Assembly: GCF_000306235.2 (NCBI RefSeq)
Contig: NZ_AKWZ02000004.1
Coordinates: 124,001 to 188,000 of the forward strand
Direction: 5' to 3'
From: Leptospira fainei serovar Hurstbridge str. BUT 6
GTDB taxonomy: Bacteria > Spirochaetota > Leptospiria > Leptospirales > Leptospiraceae
DNA length: 64,000 nucleotides
The notes beneath the pieces were generated by a model that was not told the origin of the DNA, searched no databases, and saw nothing but the letters and a program-made list of their open reading frames with translations. This document shows, piece after piece, positions 29,584-38,637 of the stretch. Both the position numbers and the translations under genes were made by a program. The stretch's first letter is position 1. Every line of letters begins with the position of its first letter.

Positions 29584-29979
29584 CTAAGCTTCCGTAGTAA
29601 AACGAGGATTGGTTACTTCCACCTTTTCCCGCACGGATTCCTTTACATGATCCCAGTAAGGTCGATCATCGATCGTTTTCTTTTCTTTTCGAATCATATC
29701 TCTCAACTCGAAATTCCAGACGGATGCTAGTTTCTTTTTTTCGTTCAGAGTCGACGGAAATTTTCCGTCTTTTTTCAAAAGCTTAGCTAATCGAGAAAGT
29801 TCCTTATCGAGCAGCTCTTCCCCCGAGCGAATTTCACGGGAGACCACTCCTAACATATTCCAACTTACTAATGTTTTGTAAGAGAGTAAGTCTTTATCGC
29901 GAAATTCCGGAAGAACTTCCTTCATCAAAAAGTCCTGGATAGCTTCTAATAATTCCGTACTAGTAGGTTTATCTTGCAT
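29584..29979 (-). CDS. LvaB/DUF6285-like small protein
   Basis: Cytoplasmic protein of 131 residues, helical, with no membrane segment. Features: PTSTELLEAIQDFLMKEVLP, then SWNMLGVVSREI and the charged ELRDMIRKEK. This fits the DUF6285 family, whose members sit beside APH-type kinases and acyl-CoA dehydrogenases; as I recall, LvaB of the Pseudomonas putida levulinate pathway is such a subunit and is needed with the kinase LvaA. Eight bases downstream of the kinase gene and three bases upstream of the phosphatase gene. Assignment rests on size, motif and context. Confidence 0.7.
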   Translation of the reverse strand: MQDKPTSTELLEAIQDFLMKEVLPEFRDKDLLSYKTLVSWNMLGVVSREIRSGEELLDKELSRLAKLLKKDGKFPSTLNEKKKLASVWNFELRDMIRKEKKTIDDRPYWDHVKESVREKVEVTNPRFTTEA

Positions 29980-29987
29980 AAAATGTC

Positions 29988-31031
29988 CTATGAAAGGGAT
30001 TCCTCGATAAGGCGCATAGCTTCGTATTCCATCTCGCAGGCCCTTCTGCCAATGGCCGCAAGTTCGATTCCTTTATCCTTACCCGATAAATGACGTTCGG
30101 CTTGCCCGATGCATCCGATGGCCCACCGCAAATTGCCCATCACTTCCCAGTAAGTTACTTTCTTAGGGTCCAATGTCACGCCTGCCGCCTTCTCGTACGC
30201 TTCGTAAAACTCTCGCCTATCCGCGAATCCGCCCGCTTCCTTATTCAATTTTCCGAACCGCCAGTCCCGCATGCAAAGCCAAGTAAGATCTTCGTGTCGA
30301 TCTCCCCAGTGAGCGAATTCCCAATCCACGATTCCTTGCAAGCCCTCCGGAGTTACCATGAAATTTCCTGTCCTAAAATCCCCGTGAATCAAAACGATCT
30401 TGTCGCTAGGAAGGGGATTTTTTTCCAACCAGTTCAAAATCATTTCCATGGCGGGATAAGGCTCATTCATCCCATCCAACTGTAGTCGCAGGTTTTTAGC
30501 GGAGCTTTTGGCTACCGTCTTATCGTTCAAATCGTGTCCCGATGCAAGTACCGTTTTTAGAGCGGCATCCTTGCATTGTTCCGGAGTAACGGAATGTATT
30601 TTCGCTAAGTTCTCGGCCAACTCCTGAGTCAGCTGCTTTCGAATTTTATTTAAGCTGGGATCCTTAACGATAAAGCGGCCGGTAGCCTTACCTTGAATCC
30701 TTTTCATAAAGTAAAAAGGATTCCCTGTAATACTCGAATCGGATTCAAGCCAAAACGGTTCGGGAGTTTTAACGCCCGCTTCGAACGCCATTCTGCACAC
30801 TTTAAATTCGTCGATTCTAGAGAGGGACGCTAACAGTGCTGCACCTTTATCGGTTCGATAAACCGTTTGATAAAGACCCTTATCGGACCCATCCGCAACG
30901 GTAATGTCTGCGGAAAAATTTTCCTGACATGCTCCTCCGGAAAGCGAAATCATATTCGCAATTTCCACTTTCCCTTTCAGCCTGTTACCTAAATACGATT
31001 CTAATCTTTCCTTTAATTCGGCATCCTTCAC
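29988..31031 (-). CDS. APH-type phosphotransferase (LvaA/ACAD10-11 kinase-like)
   Basis: Aminoglycoside-phosphotransferase-fold kinase of 347 residues. Brenner motif LIHGDFRTGN with Asp218 and Asn223, and a metal-binding IVDWEFAHWGD with Asp236. The N-terminal nucleotide loop reads LSGGACQENF. This is the subfamily found fused to acyl-CoA dehydrogenase in human ACAD10/ACAD11 and separate in bacteria as LvaA. The proposed reaction is ATP-dependent phosphorylation of the 4-hydroxyl of a 4-hydroxyacyl-CoA. Lies two bases after the acyl-CoA dehydrogenase gene and eight before the LvaB-like gene, so strongly co-expressed. Antibiotic resistance is not implied. Confidence 0.85.
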   Translation of the reverse strand: MKDAELKERLESYLGNRLKGKVEIANMISLSGGACQENFSADITVADGSDKGLYQTVYRTDKGAALLASLSRIDEFKVCRMAFEAGVKTPEPFWLESDSSITGNPFYFMKRIQGKATGRFIVKDPSLNKIRKQLTQELAENLAKIHSVTPEQCKDAALKTVLASGHDLNDKTVAKSSAKNLRLQLDGMNEPYPAMEMILNWLEKNPLPSDKIVLIHGDFRTGNFMVTPEGLQGIVDWEFAHWGDRHEDLTWLCMRDWRFGKLNKEAGGFADRREFYEAYEKAAGVTLDPKKVTYWEVMGNLRWAIGCIGQAERHLSGKDKGIELAAIGRRACEMEYEAMRLIEESLS

Positions 31032-31033
31032 TG

Positions 31034-32209
31034 TTAAAAGCTTTCCTTTCCGGACATTAAATTTCGTCCGATAACCATCTTATGAGTTTCCGTCGGCCCA
31101 TCGGCGATTCTGGCCGCTCTCGCATCGCGATAAAAAAGTTCCAACTTCAAATAGCGGCTGAATCCATGAGAGCCGCAAATTTGAATAGCCCGATCCACGC
31201 ATTTATTCAATGTTTCGCTCACTTGCCATTTCGCAAACGAGATAGCCTGTCTAGCATCGCCTCCTTTTCGGAGAATATCGGCAGCTTTAAGGGTTAATAA
31301 AAATCCGGATTCTATTTCCAATGCCGCCTCGGCGAACATCCATTGAATTCCCTGTTGTTCGGAAAGTTTACCTCCGAATAATTCACGCTTAATCGCATAG
31401 CTTCGGGCAATCTCCAAGGACCTTCTTGATAATCCGATCCATCGCATACAATGCGTTAGACGAGCTGGACCCAATCTTTCCTGTGAAAGTCGAAACCCTT
31501 CCGCAATTTTACCGAGTACTTGCGATTCGTGCACTTTTACGTTCTCGAACTTGAGTTCGCAATGCCCGCCGGGGCCGTGAGATCCGAGAACGCCGATTTC
31601 CTGCACCATAGTGTAACCGGGCGCATCCGTAGGAACCAGGAACATCGAAGTTCTTCGAAAGCTATCATTTACCTTTGCCATTACGATCAGGAATGCCGCT
31701 CCGTTGGCTCCGGTGCAGTACCATTTGTGACCGTTAAGAATATAATGATCTCCTTCTTTAACCGCATTCGTCGTGAGAGTCATAGGATCGGAACCGGCGC
31801 CAGGAGGAGGTTCGGTCATCGCGAAGCCCGACCGAATTTTTCCCTCTACGAGAGGATAATAATACTTTTTCTTTTGTTCTTCATTTGCGGCTAAATGCAG
31901 AAGATGCATATTCCCTTCATCGGGAGCATCGCAATTACATAAATAAGGGGCGATCGGAGAACGTCCTAATTCGCTGAAGACCAACGCAGTCCCGACCAGG
32001 TCAAGCCCCAAGCCGCCTTCCGATTTCGGTAAATGGGCCGTCCATAATCCTCGCTTCTTTGCCTCTTCCCGTAATTTTTGCACTAGCGCTTCGGGCATTC
32101 TGCCGTGATCGTAGTCGTAATGATCTTCCGCGGGAATTGCCACCTCTTCCACAAAAGCTTTAGCCTTTTGTCTTATTTCGTCGACATCCTTAGAGATTGT
32201 TAAATCCAT
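31034..32209 (-). CDS. Acyl-CoA dehydrogenase family protein (ACAD10/11 or LvaC type)
   Basis: FAD protein of 391 residues with the usual three-part acyl-CoA dehydrogenase fold: [13 protein letters not shown] for FAD/substrate, [11 protein letters not shown], and [12 protein letters not shown] near the end. Where medium-chain dehydrogenases have the catalytic Glu in YEGT, this protein has ADGPTETH, with Asp, which is the ACAD10/11-like pattern as I recall it. In P. putida LvaC and ACAD10/11 the flavoprotein works on the 4-phosphoacyl-CoA made by the partner kinase, giving a 3-hydroxyacyl-CoA. It is the second gene of the five-gene operon. Confidence 0.86.
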   Translation of the reverse strand: MDLTISKDVDEIRQKAKAFVEEVAIPAEDHYDYDHGRMPEALVQKLREEAKKRGLWTAHLPKSEGGLGLDLVGTALVFSELGRSPIAPYLCNCDAPDEGNMHLLHLAANEEQKKKYYYPLVEGKIRSGFAMTEPPPGAGSDPMTLTTNAVKEGDHYILNGHKWYCTGANGAAFLIVMAKVNDSFRRTSMFLVPTDAPGYTMVQEIGVLGSHGPGGHCELKFENVKVHESQVLGKIAEGFRLSQERLGPARLTHCMRWIGLSRRSLEIARSYAIKRELFGGKLSEQQGIQWMFAEAALEIESGFLLTLKAADILRKGGDARQAISFAKWQVSETLNKCVDRAIQICGSHGFSRYLKLELFYRDARAARIADGPTETHKMVIGRNLMSGKESF

Positions 32210-32237
32210 AATATGTTCAATTTTCCTTATTTATTAT

Positions 32238-33320
32238 TTACCGAAACTCCCGAGGGAGTTCGAATTTTCCGATTCTATCGTTATGAAGGCTACCGAGATA
32301 TAGATAATCCCCCTTTCTCTTCACCGAAGTGATTTCTTTAAGGTGATTTCCGCTCGGTTCTTGAAAACTTGCTAAGACGCGAGCATCTTCGTTTAATAAA
32401 ACGGCGAAACCGTACGGCTTCGGTTTAGGCCATAGAAATTTAGGCAATTTCGCTACTACGACTTTCGCCCAAGGGCGAGGATGAAGTAGGTTATCCATCA
32501 TAGGATTTCTGACCGTAAACAGAGCCAAATAAAAAGTCCCCTTACCGTCCGAAGATATATTGTCCGGAAATCCCGGAAGATTCTCTATCCATATCTCGCT
32601 AGTGCCGGCTTTCGGTCCTTTCAACCAGTAGCGATGGATTCTATATTTATATGTTTCGTTTAACACCACGAAGTCTTCGTTCTTAGAAAGGGCGACTCCG
32701 TTTGCGAAGAAAATTTCCTTCAATAATACCGTCGTCTTTTTAGTTCTCGGATCGTATTTCAAAAGGCGACCGTGAGGAACTCCTTCCATCAAATCGTACA
32801 AATATTCGGGGGCACCGTATTTATAACTTGCATCCGAGAAGTAAACGGTCCCGTCCTTCGCAACATCCAAATCGTCCGTAAATTTAAAGGGAATTCCTTC
32901 CGCTTCGGTCGAAAGCACCTCGACTCGACCGTTAGGATTGATCTTTAAAAGCCCTTTCACCGCATCGGCTACGTACAATGTTCCGTCAGAAATTAGTTTC
33001 ATCCCCAAAGGTCTTCCCCCGGTCGATGCATGAGCTTTCATTTCTCCATCTTTAGAAATGAAGTAAACTTTTCCGTCTTCGCTGGCAGAATAAACGTTCC
33101 CCTCCGAATCTGCCTCTATATCCTCCGGACCGTGAATCTTGCCTAATGCGATCAATTCCGCGGAATTTAAAAGATGATTTTCGGCGAACAAGCCGATCAT
33201 TCCTGGAGCCGGAGGGGGATCATATGCGATCGGCTCTATGGGTGAAGGTTTAAGGAGAATCCCCGCCGCGAGAATAATTAAAATAGCCGCGATGAGGAGG
33301 AGGATTTTTTTCGTATTCAC
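32238..33320 (-). CDS. SMP-30/strictosidine-synthase-like beta-propeller, membrane-anchored
   Basis: Protein of 360 residues with an N-terminal signal anchor (KKILLLIAAILIILAAGILL) and a six-bladed propeller of the SMP-30/gluconolactonase/strictosidine-synthase class. Typical strings: GPEDIEADSEGNVY, GRPLGMKLISDGTLYVADA, DLDVAKDGTVYFSDASYKYG and LPGFPDNISSDGKGTFYLA. Such proteins are often calcium-dependent lactonases. It faces the periplasm and begins the five-gene operon, 28 bases before the dehydrogenase. A role in opening lactones to 4-hydroxy acids for the downstream enzymes is an inference. Confidence 0.82.
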   Translation of the reverse strand: MNTKKILLLIAAILIILAAGILLKPSPIEPIAYDPPPAPGMIGLFAENHLLNSAELIALGKIHGPEDIEADSEGNVYSASEDGKVYFISKDGEMKAHASTGGRPLGMKLISDGTLYVADAVKGLLKINPNGRVEVLSTEAEGIPFKFTDDLDVAKDGTVYFSDASYKYGAPEYLYDLMEGVPHGRLLKYDPRTKKTTVLLKEIFFANGVALSKNEDFVVLNETYKYRIHRYWLKGPKAGTSEIWIENLPGFPDNISSDGKGTFYLALFTVRNPMMDNLLHPRPWAKVVVAKLPKFLWPKPKPYGFAVLLNEDARVLASFQEPSGNHLKEITSVKRKGDYLYLGSLHNDRIGKFELPREFR

Positions 33321-33482
33321 GATTCCCTCCTTAGGGAAAACGTTGAAGAAGCTAACTTGGAAGGGAGTCCAGTCAACGGAAATTTCCGGTTCTATACCTT
33401 AGCCCTTGCAATTATTGATTGCGGCTCCCAACCAATTATAGATACCCTACAGAAGAAATTAGAAGGTTTGCGTTTCTAAAAG

Positions 33483-34115
33483 ATGAAAATTTCGGAAGAA
33501 ATGGTCCAAAAACACGGAGTCCGATTTACGGAATCCTCGATTATCTTCGATGAGAACGAACCTGCAGATCAAATGTATCTTATCCTTTCGGGGAAGGTCG
33601 GCATTCATAAAAAAATCAAAGAAGCGTTTAAGCTTTTGATCGAACTGAAAGAAGGGGACATGTTCGGGGAAATGGCTTTAGTGGATAAGAAGCCGCGAAG
33701 CGCTCGCGCCATTGCGAAAACCGATGTCCTGCTTTTCGCAATTACTGAACCTGTTTTTTATAATATGGTCCAAACGAATCCTTCATTTTCACTGAAGATG
33801 GTCAAGATGCTCTCGTCGCGTTTGCGGGAAACGAATCAAACGATTACGAGTCTTCTAAAGGCAGATCGCAAAAATCTAGTTACTTCCGCATTAATAGCCT
33901 TTAGTCAAACGAGAGGCGAACAGGAAGGCGGCCTTTATAAAATTCATTTAGGGGCATTTATCAAGTGGGCCATCCTGAGAGTCGGGTTGGAGCATCAAGA
34001 TTTAGTCTCGTCGATAAACCTGTTAGTGAGAGATAAATTGGTGGAACAACCCAAAAACGATCCGAGCCTTTTATACATTCGAGAGGCTTTATTTAAGTAT
34101 ACGGTGGACGTGTAA
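33483..34115 (+). CDS. Cyclic-nucleotide-binding domain protein
   Basis: Cytoplasmic protein of 210 residues. The first 115 residues form a cNMP-binding barrel: [13 protein letters not shown] and a phosphate-binding cassette [18 protein letters not shown] with the Arg that contacts the cyclic phosphate. A dimerisation-like helix follows, then a C-terminal region of about 80 residues ([15 protein letters not shown]... [17 protein letters not shown]) that sits where Crp has its winged helix but lacks an obvious recognition helix. It may be a degenerate Crp/Fnr-type regulator or a signalling adaptor. The next gene starts four bases after its stop. Confidence 0.82.
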   Translation: MKISEEMVQKHGVRFTESSIIFDENEPADQMYLILSGKVGIHKKIKEAFKLLIELKEGDMFGEMALVDKKPRSARAIAKTDVLLFAITEPVFYNMVQTNPSFSLKMVKMLSSRLRETNQTITSLLKADRKNLVTSALIAFSQTRGEQEGGLYKIHLGAFIKWAILRVGLEHQDLVSSINLLVRDKLVEQPKNDPSLLYIREALFKYTVDV

Positions 34116-34118
34116 TCC

Positions 34119-35321
34119 TTGCTCGTTTCCGAACTCCAACCTCGCAGTGCGACGAGGTTAGATTATCTAGATAATCTAAGATCTTTTGCCCTTCTTCTCG
34201 GGCTGACCTTTCACGTCGCGATCGTTTACGCTGCAGATATCAAGTATCCGCTCCGCAACATAGACCGCATTTGGATATTCGACGTCTTCGGTGAATGGGT
34301 TCATCTCTTCCGGATGCCCTTGTTCTTTTTTCTATCGGGTTATTTCAGCGAAAGAACGTTTCGTTCCAAAGGGATTTTCGATTTCATTCGGCTTAGAGGA
34401 TTCAGAATCATCATTCCGTTGATAAGCGGCATCATACTTTTTGCACCCATGCAATATTATATCACCGCTCTTATCGCAGGTTATCAGGAAAACTATTTTG
34501 TTTTCCTATGGAATGAATTCCTACAAAAGTATCCCCGACCTTCGCATTTATGGTTCTTGCAATATTTGGTTTTGTATACGTTTCTGTACGTAGCTATCCG
34601 ACCGATTTTATCTAAGATCGGACAATATCTTTTTCCTTATAGTCGATATGGAGGCGCGGAAATCGAACCGGCTTCCAAAAAAAGATGGGAAGTCTTGTTG
34701 ATTTTAGGACTTTGGAGCTCTTTTTGGACCTGCTTAATAAATTACTTTTTCTTAAAGGATACTACGTATTTTACTGTCGAACCCGTTCAATTCGTTTATG
34801 ATATCAGCTTCTTCACGGCCGGCGGTTTTTTTCTAGGAAAAGAAAAAACGATATTAATGGGAAGAACCGAGGGGAAAGAAATACTTTTGCTCGGGATCCT
34901 GGCGCTATTTGTTTTCAAGGGATTTTATTGGATCAAGGAGATAGATCCGTTTTGGTCTTACTTCGGTTATACCGGCGACTGGAGAAGAATTCTTCACATT
35001 TTTTTGAAGTGTTTAGGCGGATGGCTTTGGGTTTCTTTTTTTATTCGCCTTTTTCAGTTTTTCTTTGCCGGCAAAAATAGTTTCTCGGAATACTTGAGAG
35101 ATTCCAGTCTGCCCGTTTATTTGGTACACCACCCTATCACTCTCGGAATCGGTTACGTCATTGTGCAAAAACCCTGGTCCCTTTGGGTGAAATTCCCGAT
35201 ACATCTGTTATCGACGTACTTTCTTACATTTGCAATCTATCATTTCGTAATTCGGAATTCTCATCTCTTAAATAGCATTTTGGGAAATGCAAGAAATGTG
35301 TCTCCTCCTAAGATATCTTAA
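34119..35321 (+). CDS. Acyltransferase 3/OpgC-like membrane protein
   Basis: Membrane acyltransferase of 400 residues with about ten transmembrane segments. TTG start three bases after the previous stop, with GGTGGACG upstream. The N-terminal RLDYLDNLRSFALLLGLTFHVAIVYA contains the conserved His of the acyltransferase-3 family; FFFLSGYFSERTF and RPSHLWFLQYL follow, as in OpgC/MdoC (succinylation of periplasmic glucans). The late DSSLPVYLVHHPITLGIGY is also typical. Probably modifies a periplasmic or surface glycan. Translationally close to the cNMP-binding protein, so probably one operon. Confidence 0.85.
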   Translation: MLVSELQPRSATRLDYLDNLRSFALLLGLTFHVAIVYAADIKYPLRNIDRIWIFDVFGEWVHLFRMPLFFFLSGYFSERTFRSKGIFDFIRLRGFRIIIPLISGIILFAPMQYYITALIAGYQENYFVFLWNEFLQKYPRPSHLWFLQYLVLYTFLYVAIRPILSKIGQYLFPYSRYGGAEIEPASKKRWEVLLILGLWSSFWTCLINYFFLKDTTYFTVEPVQFVYDISFFTAGGFFLGKEKTILMGRTEGKEILLLGILALFVFKGFYWIKEIDPFWSYFGYTGDWRRILHIFLKCLGGWLWVSFFIRLFQFFFAGKNSFSEYLRDSSLPVYLVHHPITLGIGYVIVQKPWSLWVKFPIHLLSTYFLTFAIYHFVIRNSHLLNSILGNARNVSPPKIS

Positions 35322-35387
35322 AAAACACGGTCGCAAATCCAAAAATCCCTTGCCATCCGATCTCAAAACAAAATCATGTCTCTTACC

Positions 35388-35461
<74 letters not shown>

Positions 35462-35472
35462 AGGTCATGCAA

Positions 35473-35545
<73 letters not shown>

Positions 35546-35611
35546 ATTTTCCTCCTCGCAGACCGTGATTCCGGTTCTTTTTCTTCGAAAAATGACATGA
35601 GACCGGTTCTT

Positions 35612-37267
35612 CTATTTTAATCTTCCCGTAAGCCGTTTCCATAACAAGATCTGCGATTGTTTCTCTTCCAAAAATGCGCGGGAGGAAAGTCTTCGTTCTT
35701 CATTAAAAACGAAAATAGACATCCCGGCACATCGAACGACTCGATCCGGCTTTCCGAAATATCGTTCGACAGAATCCGTTCTTACAGGATCTATAATTGC
35801 GAAAGAATACGGCTCCCCGTAATCGTACCAGCGAAATGAATTTTGCCAAACCGTAACGCTTAAGTCCGCTTCGAACGGATCGACAACTAAAGACTTTTTA
35901 CTAAAATTTCGGACAGGAGATGCCTTCCAAAATCCCGAAATACCTCTTTTCAAATTCCACTCTTCGGCGTTTCGATCCAGGCATTCTATCCAAGGCGGGT
36001 AGTATCGAGTCGAAATACCTAGTCGAACGGCCGCAAGAATACAAAGACCAAATAGGACAAAAACTAAAATAGAAAGAATCGAGCTCCAAAGTTTTGTCCG
36101 ATAAGAAAAAACTACTGCCAAAATTCCGAAGGCTGCACCGATAATTCCGCCGAAATATCTGTTGACAGGTTCTCCCTGCTTTATGATTCCTTGAAGTAAT
36201 CCGACTGCAATCAAGCAAATCGGAACGACCATGCCGGAAAAAAACAGCAAAACCAAAATAGAATCAGTCTTCTCACTCTTCCCCTTTCCACTTCCATAAC
36301 GAATATGAAATATAGAATATAGTAATCCTATAATTAGAATCGAAAAATAAATTCCCTCGTTTGAAATCAGTTTCAAGGCAGTGTCGAAAATCCGACGGAT
36401 TAGCTCATGCGGATTTTTCGTGACCGTATCAAAATTTATTGCATCTGAAAAATAATGAAAGGGAAAGAAAATCGTTTTACTTCTAGCTAATAAGCGATAA
36501 GCAATTATGGATGATACGATCCCGATCAGGCTCGGCGCAAAATTTTGAAAGAAGCGTATTAATTTGAGAGAAAACGGTTCGAAGACGTTCGATCTAAATT
36601 TAAAAACGCTCTCCGCGATTACAGGAATCGTATATGCCGGTATATACAGCGGATCCGAAATACCGCATAAAAAAGACAGAACGGTTCCCGATAGAAAATT
36701 GGCTGAACTCAGCTTTTCACGATACTTAAAATAAAATCCCCAAGACCAAGGCAGAAGCGCCCATAACCCTCCATGAAATCCCGGCATAAACAGATATAAA
36801 TTTTGCCGAGAGAGCAGGAGAAGTGCACCCAGGGCGAATCCTAGAGCGAGAACTGAAGACGAAACGGATTTTCCGAATTTTTTATCAATATTACATAAAA
36901 GAAAACGCGAACCGAAAACAAAAAGACTCCATTGAAATGCCGCGTAACCTATCTGAGCAAATTCTACTGAAGGCAGGCCGATCCAAGAAACAACCGATCG
37001 TATAATGAAATAGCCGATAAGGTCGGGGAAAAAATAAGGAGACGGAGTCCAAGTCCAATCCTGAAAAGGCGAGATCCCCTCATTCTTACGAGTAGCAAAT
37101 TCAGAATACAAATTGGAAAAGAATAAAGAATCGGAACTATAAAATACGTTTCCTAACTCAGGATCCGTATTTACAGCCAATAAAGCCAAAAAAAACGATA
37201 CAACAAAAAGCCATAGGCAAATCGATCTTTCGAAAACTTTCCGTAAATCGGCTTTACTATCATTCAC
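35612..37267 (-). CDS. Polytopic membrane protein, GT-C-like, paralogue 1
   Basis: Integral membrane protein of 551 residues with a GTG start and about 11 hydrophobic segments, followed by a C-terminal soluble domain of about 130 residues. No family recognised; the topology, with a long first loop containing SSDSLFFSNLYSEF and WTWTPSPYFFPDLIGYF, resembles GT-C glycosyltransferases, though no DxD/ExD catalytic motif is secure. Clearly homologous to 38638..40299 through that loop, FMPGFHGGLWALLPWSW, and the C-terminal NSFRWYDYGEPYSFAI. It flanks the PQQ-type dehydrogenase with its paralogue. Confidence 0.7.
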   Translation of the reverse strand: MNDSKADLRKVFERSICLWLFVVSFFLALLAVNTDPELGNVFYSSDSLFFSNLYSEFATRKNEGISPFQDWTWTPSPYFFPDLIGYFIIRSVVSWIGLPSVEFAQIGYAAFQWSLFVFGSRFLLCNIDKKFGKSVSSSVLALGFALGALLLLSRQNLYLFMPGFHGGLWALLPWSWGFYFKYREKLSSANFLSGTVLSFLCGISDPLYIPAYTIPVIAESVFKFRSNVFEPFSLKLIRFFQNFAPSLIGIVSSIIAYRLLARSKTIFFPFHYFSDAINFDTVTKNPHELIRRIFDTALKLISNEGIYFSILIIGLLYSIFHIRYGSGKGKSEKTDSILVLLFFSGMVVPICLIAVGLLQGIIKQGEPVNRYFGGIIGAAFGILAVVFSYRTKLWSSILSILVFVLFGLCILAAVRLGISTRYYPPWIECLDRNAEEWNLKRGISGFWKASPVRNFSKKSLVVDPFEADLSVTVWQNSFRWYDYGEPYSFAIIDPVRTDSVERYFGKPDRVVRCAGMSIFVFNEERRLSSRAFLEEKQSQILLWKRLTGRLK

Positions 37268-37324
37268 CCGAGAAATCTTTTTTTAGAAGTTCTCTAAGAT
37301 CAAGTCTTATCCGTTTAAAAAAAG

Positions 37325-38623
37325 GTGGATCTTCTCTTTCTCAAAACGAAGATGCAGCCAATGAGCATTTCCATGTTTCGTACGATAAAGTATTTGATCT
37401 GTCTTGTTTCTATTCTTCCCCTATTTTCCTGCGATGAACTTAGGCGAATCTTGGTAGCGAATATCGGAGACGCTTCCAAATACCAGGCCGAAGGAAAGGA
37501 GTCTGGATTTAAACCGACCTTTACGCTGAAGGATGAAAATCGAAAGAAAATCGCCATTTCCTTAACGACGATCGGAGAGGGTTTCGATCAAACTACGGAT
37601 TTACTGATGATTCCAGGTCCGGATATTTTCCTAGTTCTAGAAAAAACGGGCTCGATTAAATGGTTAGATCCTAAAGACGGGAGTTCGGGGACTTTATTAA
37701 AAATTCCCAACGTTCTTACGGATTCGGAAGAAGGCTTGCTTGGAATAGCGTTGCATCCGTCCTTCCCCGAAAAACCGAAAGTATATATTAATTATGTAAT
37801 TAAGAAAAACGGAAAAGATACCAGTAGGATTTCCGAATGGACTTTTGATTCTCCCAAGGACCCGAAAAAAGGAAAATTTTCCGAAGAGCGAGTAATTATG
37901 GAACTTGTCCAGCCTTATGGCAACCATAATGCGGGACAATTGGCGTTCGGGAGAGACGGTAAATTATATATCGGTTGGGGGGACGGAGGATGGAGGAACG
38001 ATCCGAACGGAAACGGACAAAACCCCATGACGTTCTTAGGATCCATGTTACGGATCGATATAGACGCGAAGGATCCCGGTAAACAATATGCAGTTCCGAA
38101 AGACAATCCGTTTGTCGGAATCAAAGGTTATCAACCGGAAACGTTCGCCTATGGACTCAGAAATCCCTGGAGATATTCTTTCGATCCGGCCGGTAGATTG
38201 ATCCTCGCAGATGTAGGACAAGACGCGTTCGAAGAGGTAGATATCATCGAAGCGGGTAAGAATTACGGCTGGAACAAAACGGAAGGCTTTCACTGTTTCG
38301 AGCCTAAGGAAAATTGCGATCGCACAGGACTTACCGATCCTATCTACGAGTACGGCAGGGAGGACGGCAGTTCCATTACCGGAGGATACGTCGTCACCAA
38401 TGATCGTATCGGAGATCTACACGGAAAATACGTCTTCGGCGATTTCATATCGGGACGACTCTGGGCAATCTCCATCCCGAAAGACGGAGGAAAAGTAGAA
38501 GAAGCGTTCGCATTAGGAAAATGGCCTATACTTGTCTCCACGTTCGGAAGGGATACAAGAGGATCCCTATATCTGGCGGATTTCGGATCCGGAAAAATTC
38601 TCCGGGTCGATCCCGGAAGATAA
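37325..38623 (+). CDS. PQQ-dependent sugar dehydrogenase-like lipoprotein
   Basis: Exported lipoprotein of about 415-432 residues. The frame opens with GTG at 37325; internal ATGs at 37352, 37361 and 37373 all keep the signal peptide ending in LPLFSC, so the start is unsettled. The soluble-glucose/sorbosone dehydrogenase propeller is clear: [66 protein letters not shown] and [15 protein letters not shown]. The catalytic His is the one in [10 protein letters not shown]. It would oxidise aldoses in the periplasm with PQQ and pass electrons to the respiratory chain, or be a related protein without PQQ (Hedgehog-interacting-type folds share the pattern). Flanked by two paralogous membrane proteins on the opposite strand. 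Confidence 0.86.
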   Translation: MDLLFLKTKMQPMSISMFRTIKYLICLVSILPLFSCDELRRILVANIGDASKYQAEGKESGFKPTFTLKDENRKKIAISLTTIGEGFDQTTDLLMIPGPDIFLVLEKTGSIKWLDPKDGSSGTLLKIPNVLTDSEEGLLGIALHPSFPEKPKVYINYVIKKNGKDTSRISEWTFDSPKDPKKGKFSEERVIMELVQPYGNHNAGQLAFGRDGKLYIGWGDGGWRNDPNGNGQNPMTFLGSMLRIDIDAKDPGKQYAVPKDNPFVGIKGYQPETFAYGLRNPWRYSFDPAGRLILADVGQDAFEEVDIIEAGKNYGWNKTEGFHCFEPKENCDRTGLTDPIYEYGREDGSSITGGYVVTNDRIGDLHGKYVFGDFISGRLWAISIPKDGGKVEEAFALGKWPILVSTFGRDTRGSLYLADFGSGKILRVDPGR

Positions 38624-38637
38624 GAACGAAAGCGCTC

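Noticed and set aside
29988..31031. Aminoglycoside resistance gene
   Set aside because: The APH fold is shared, but operon context and the acyl-CoA dehydrogenase neighbour point to an acyl-CoA kinase.
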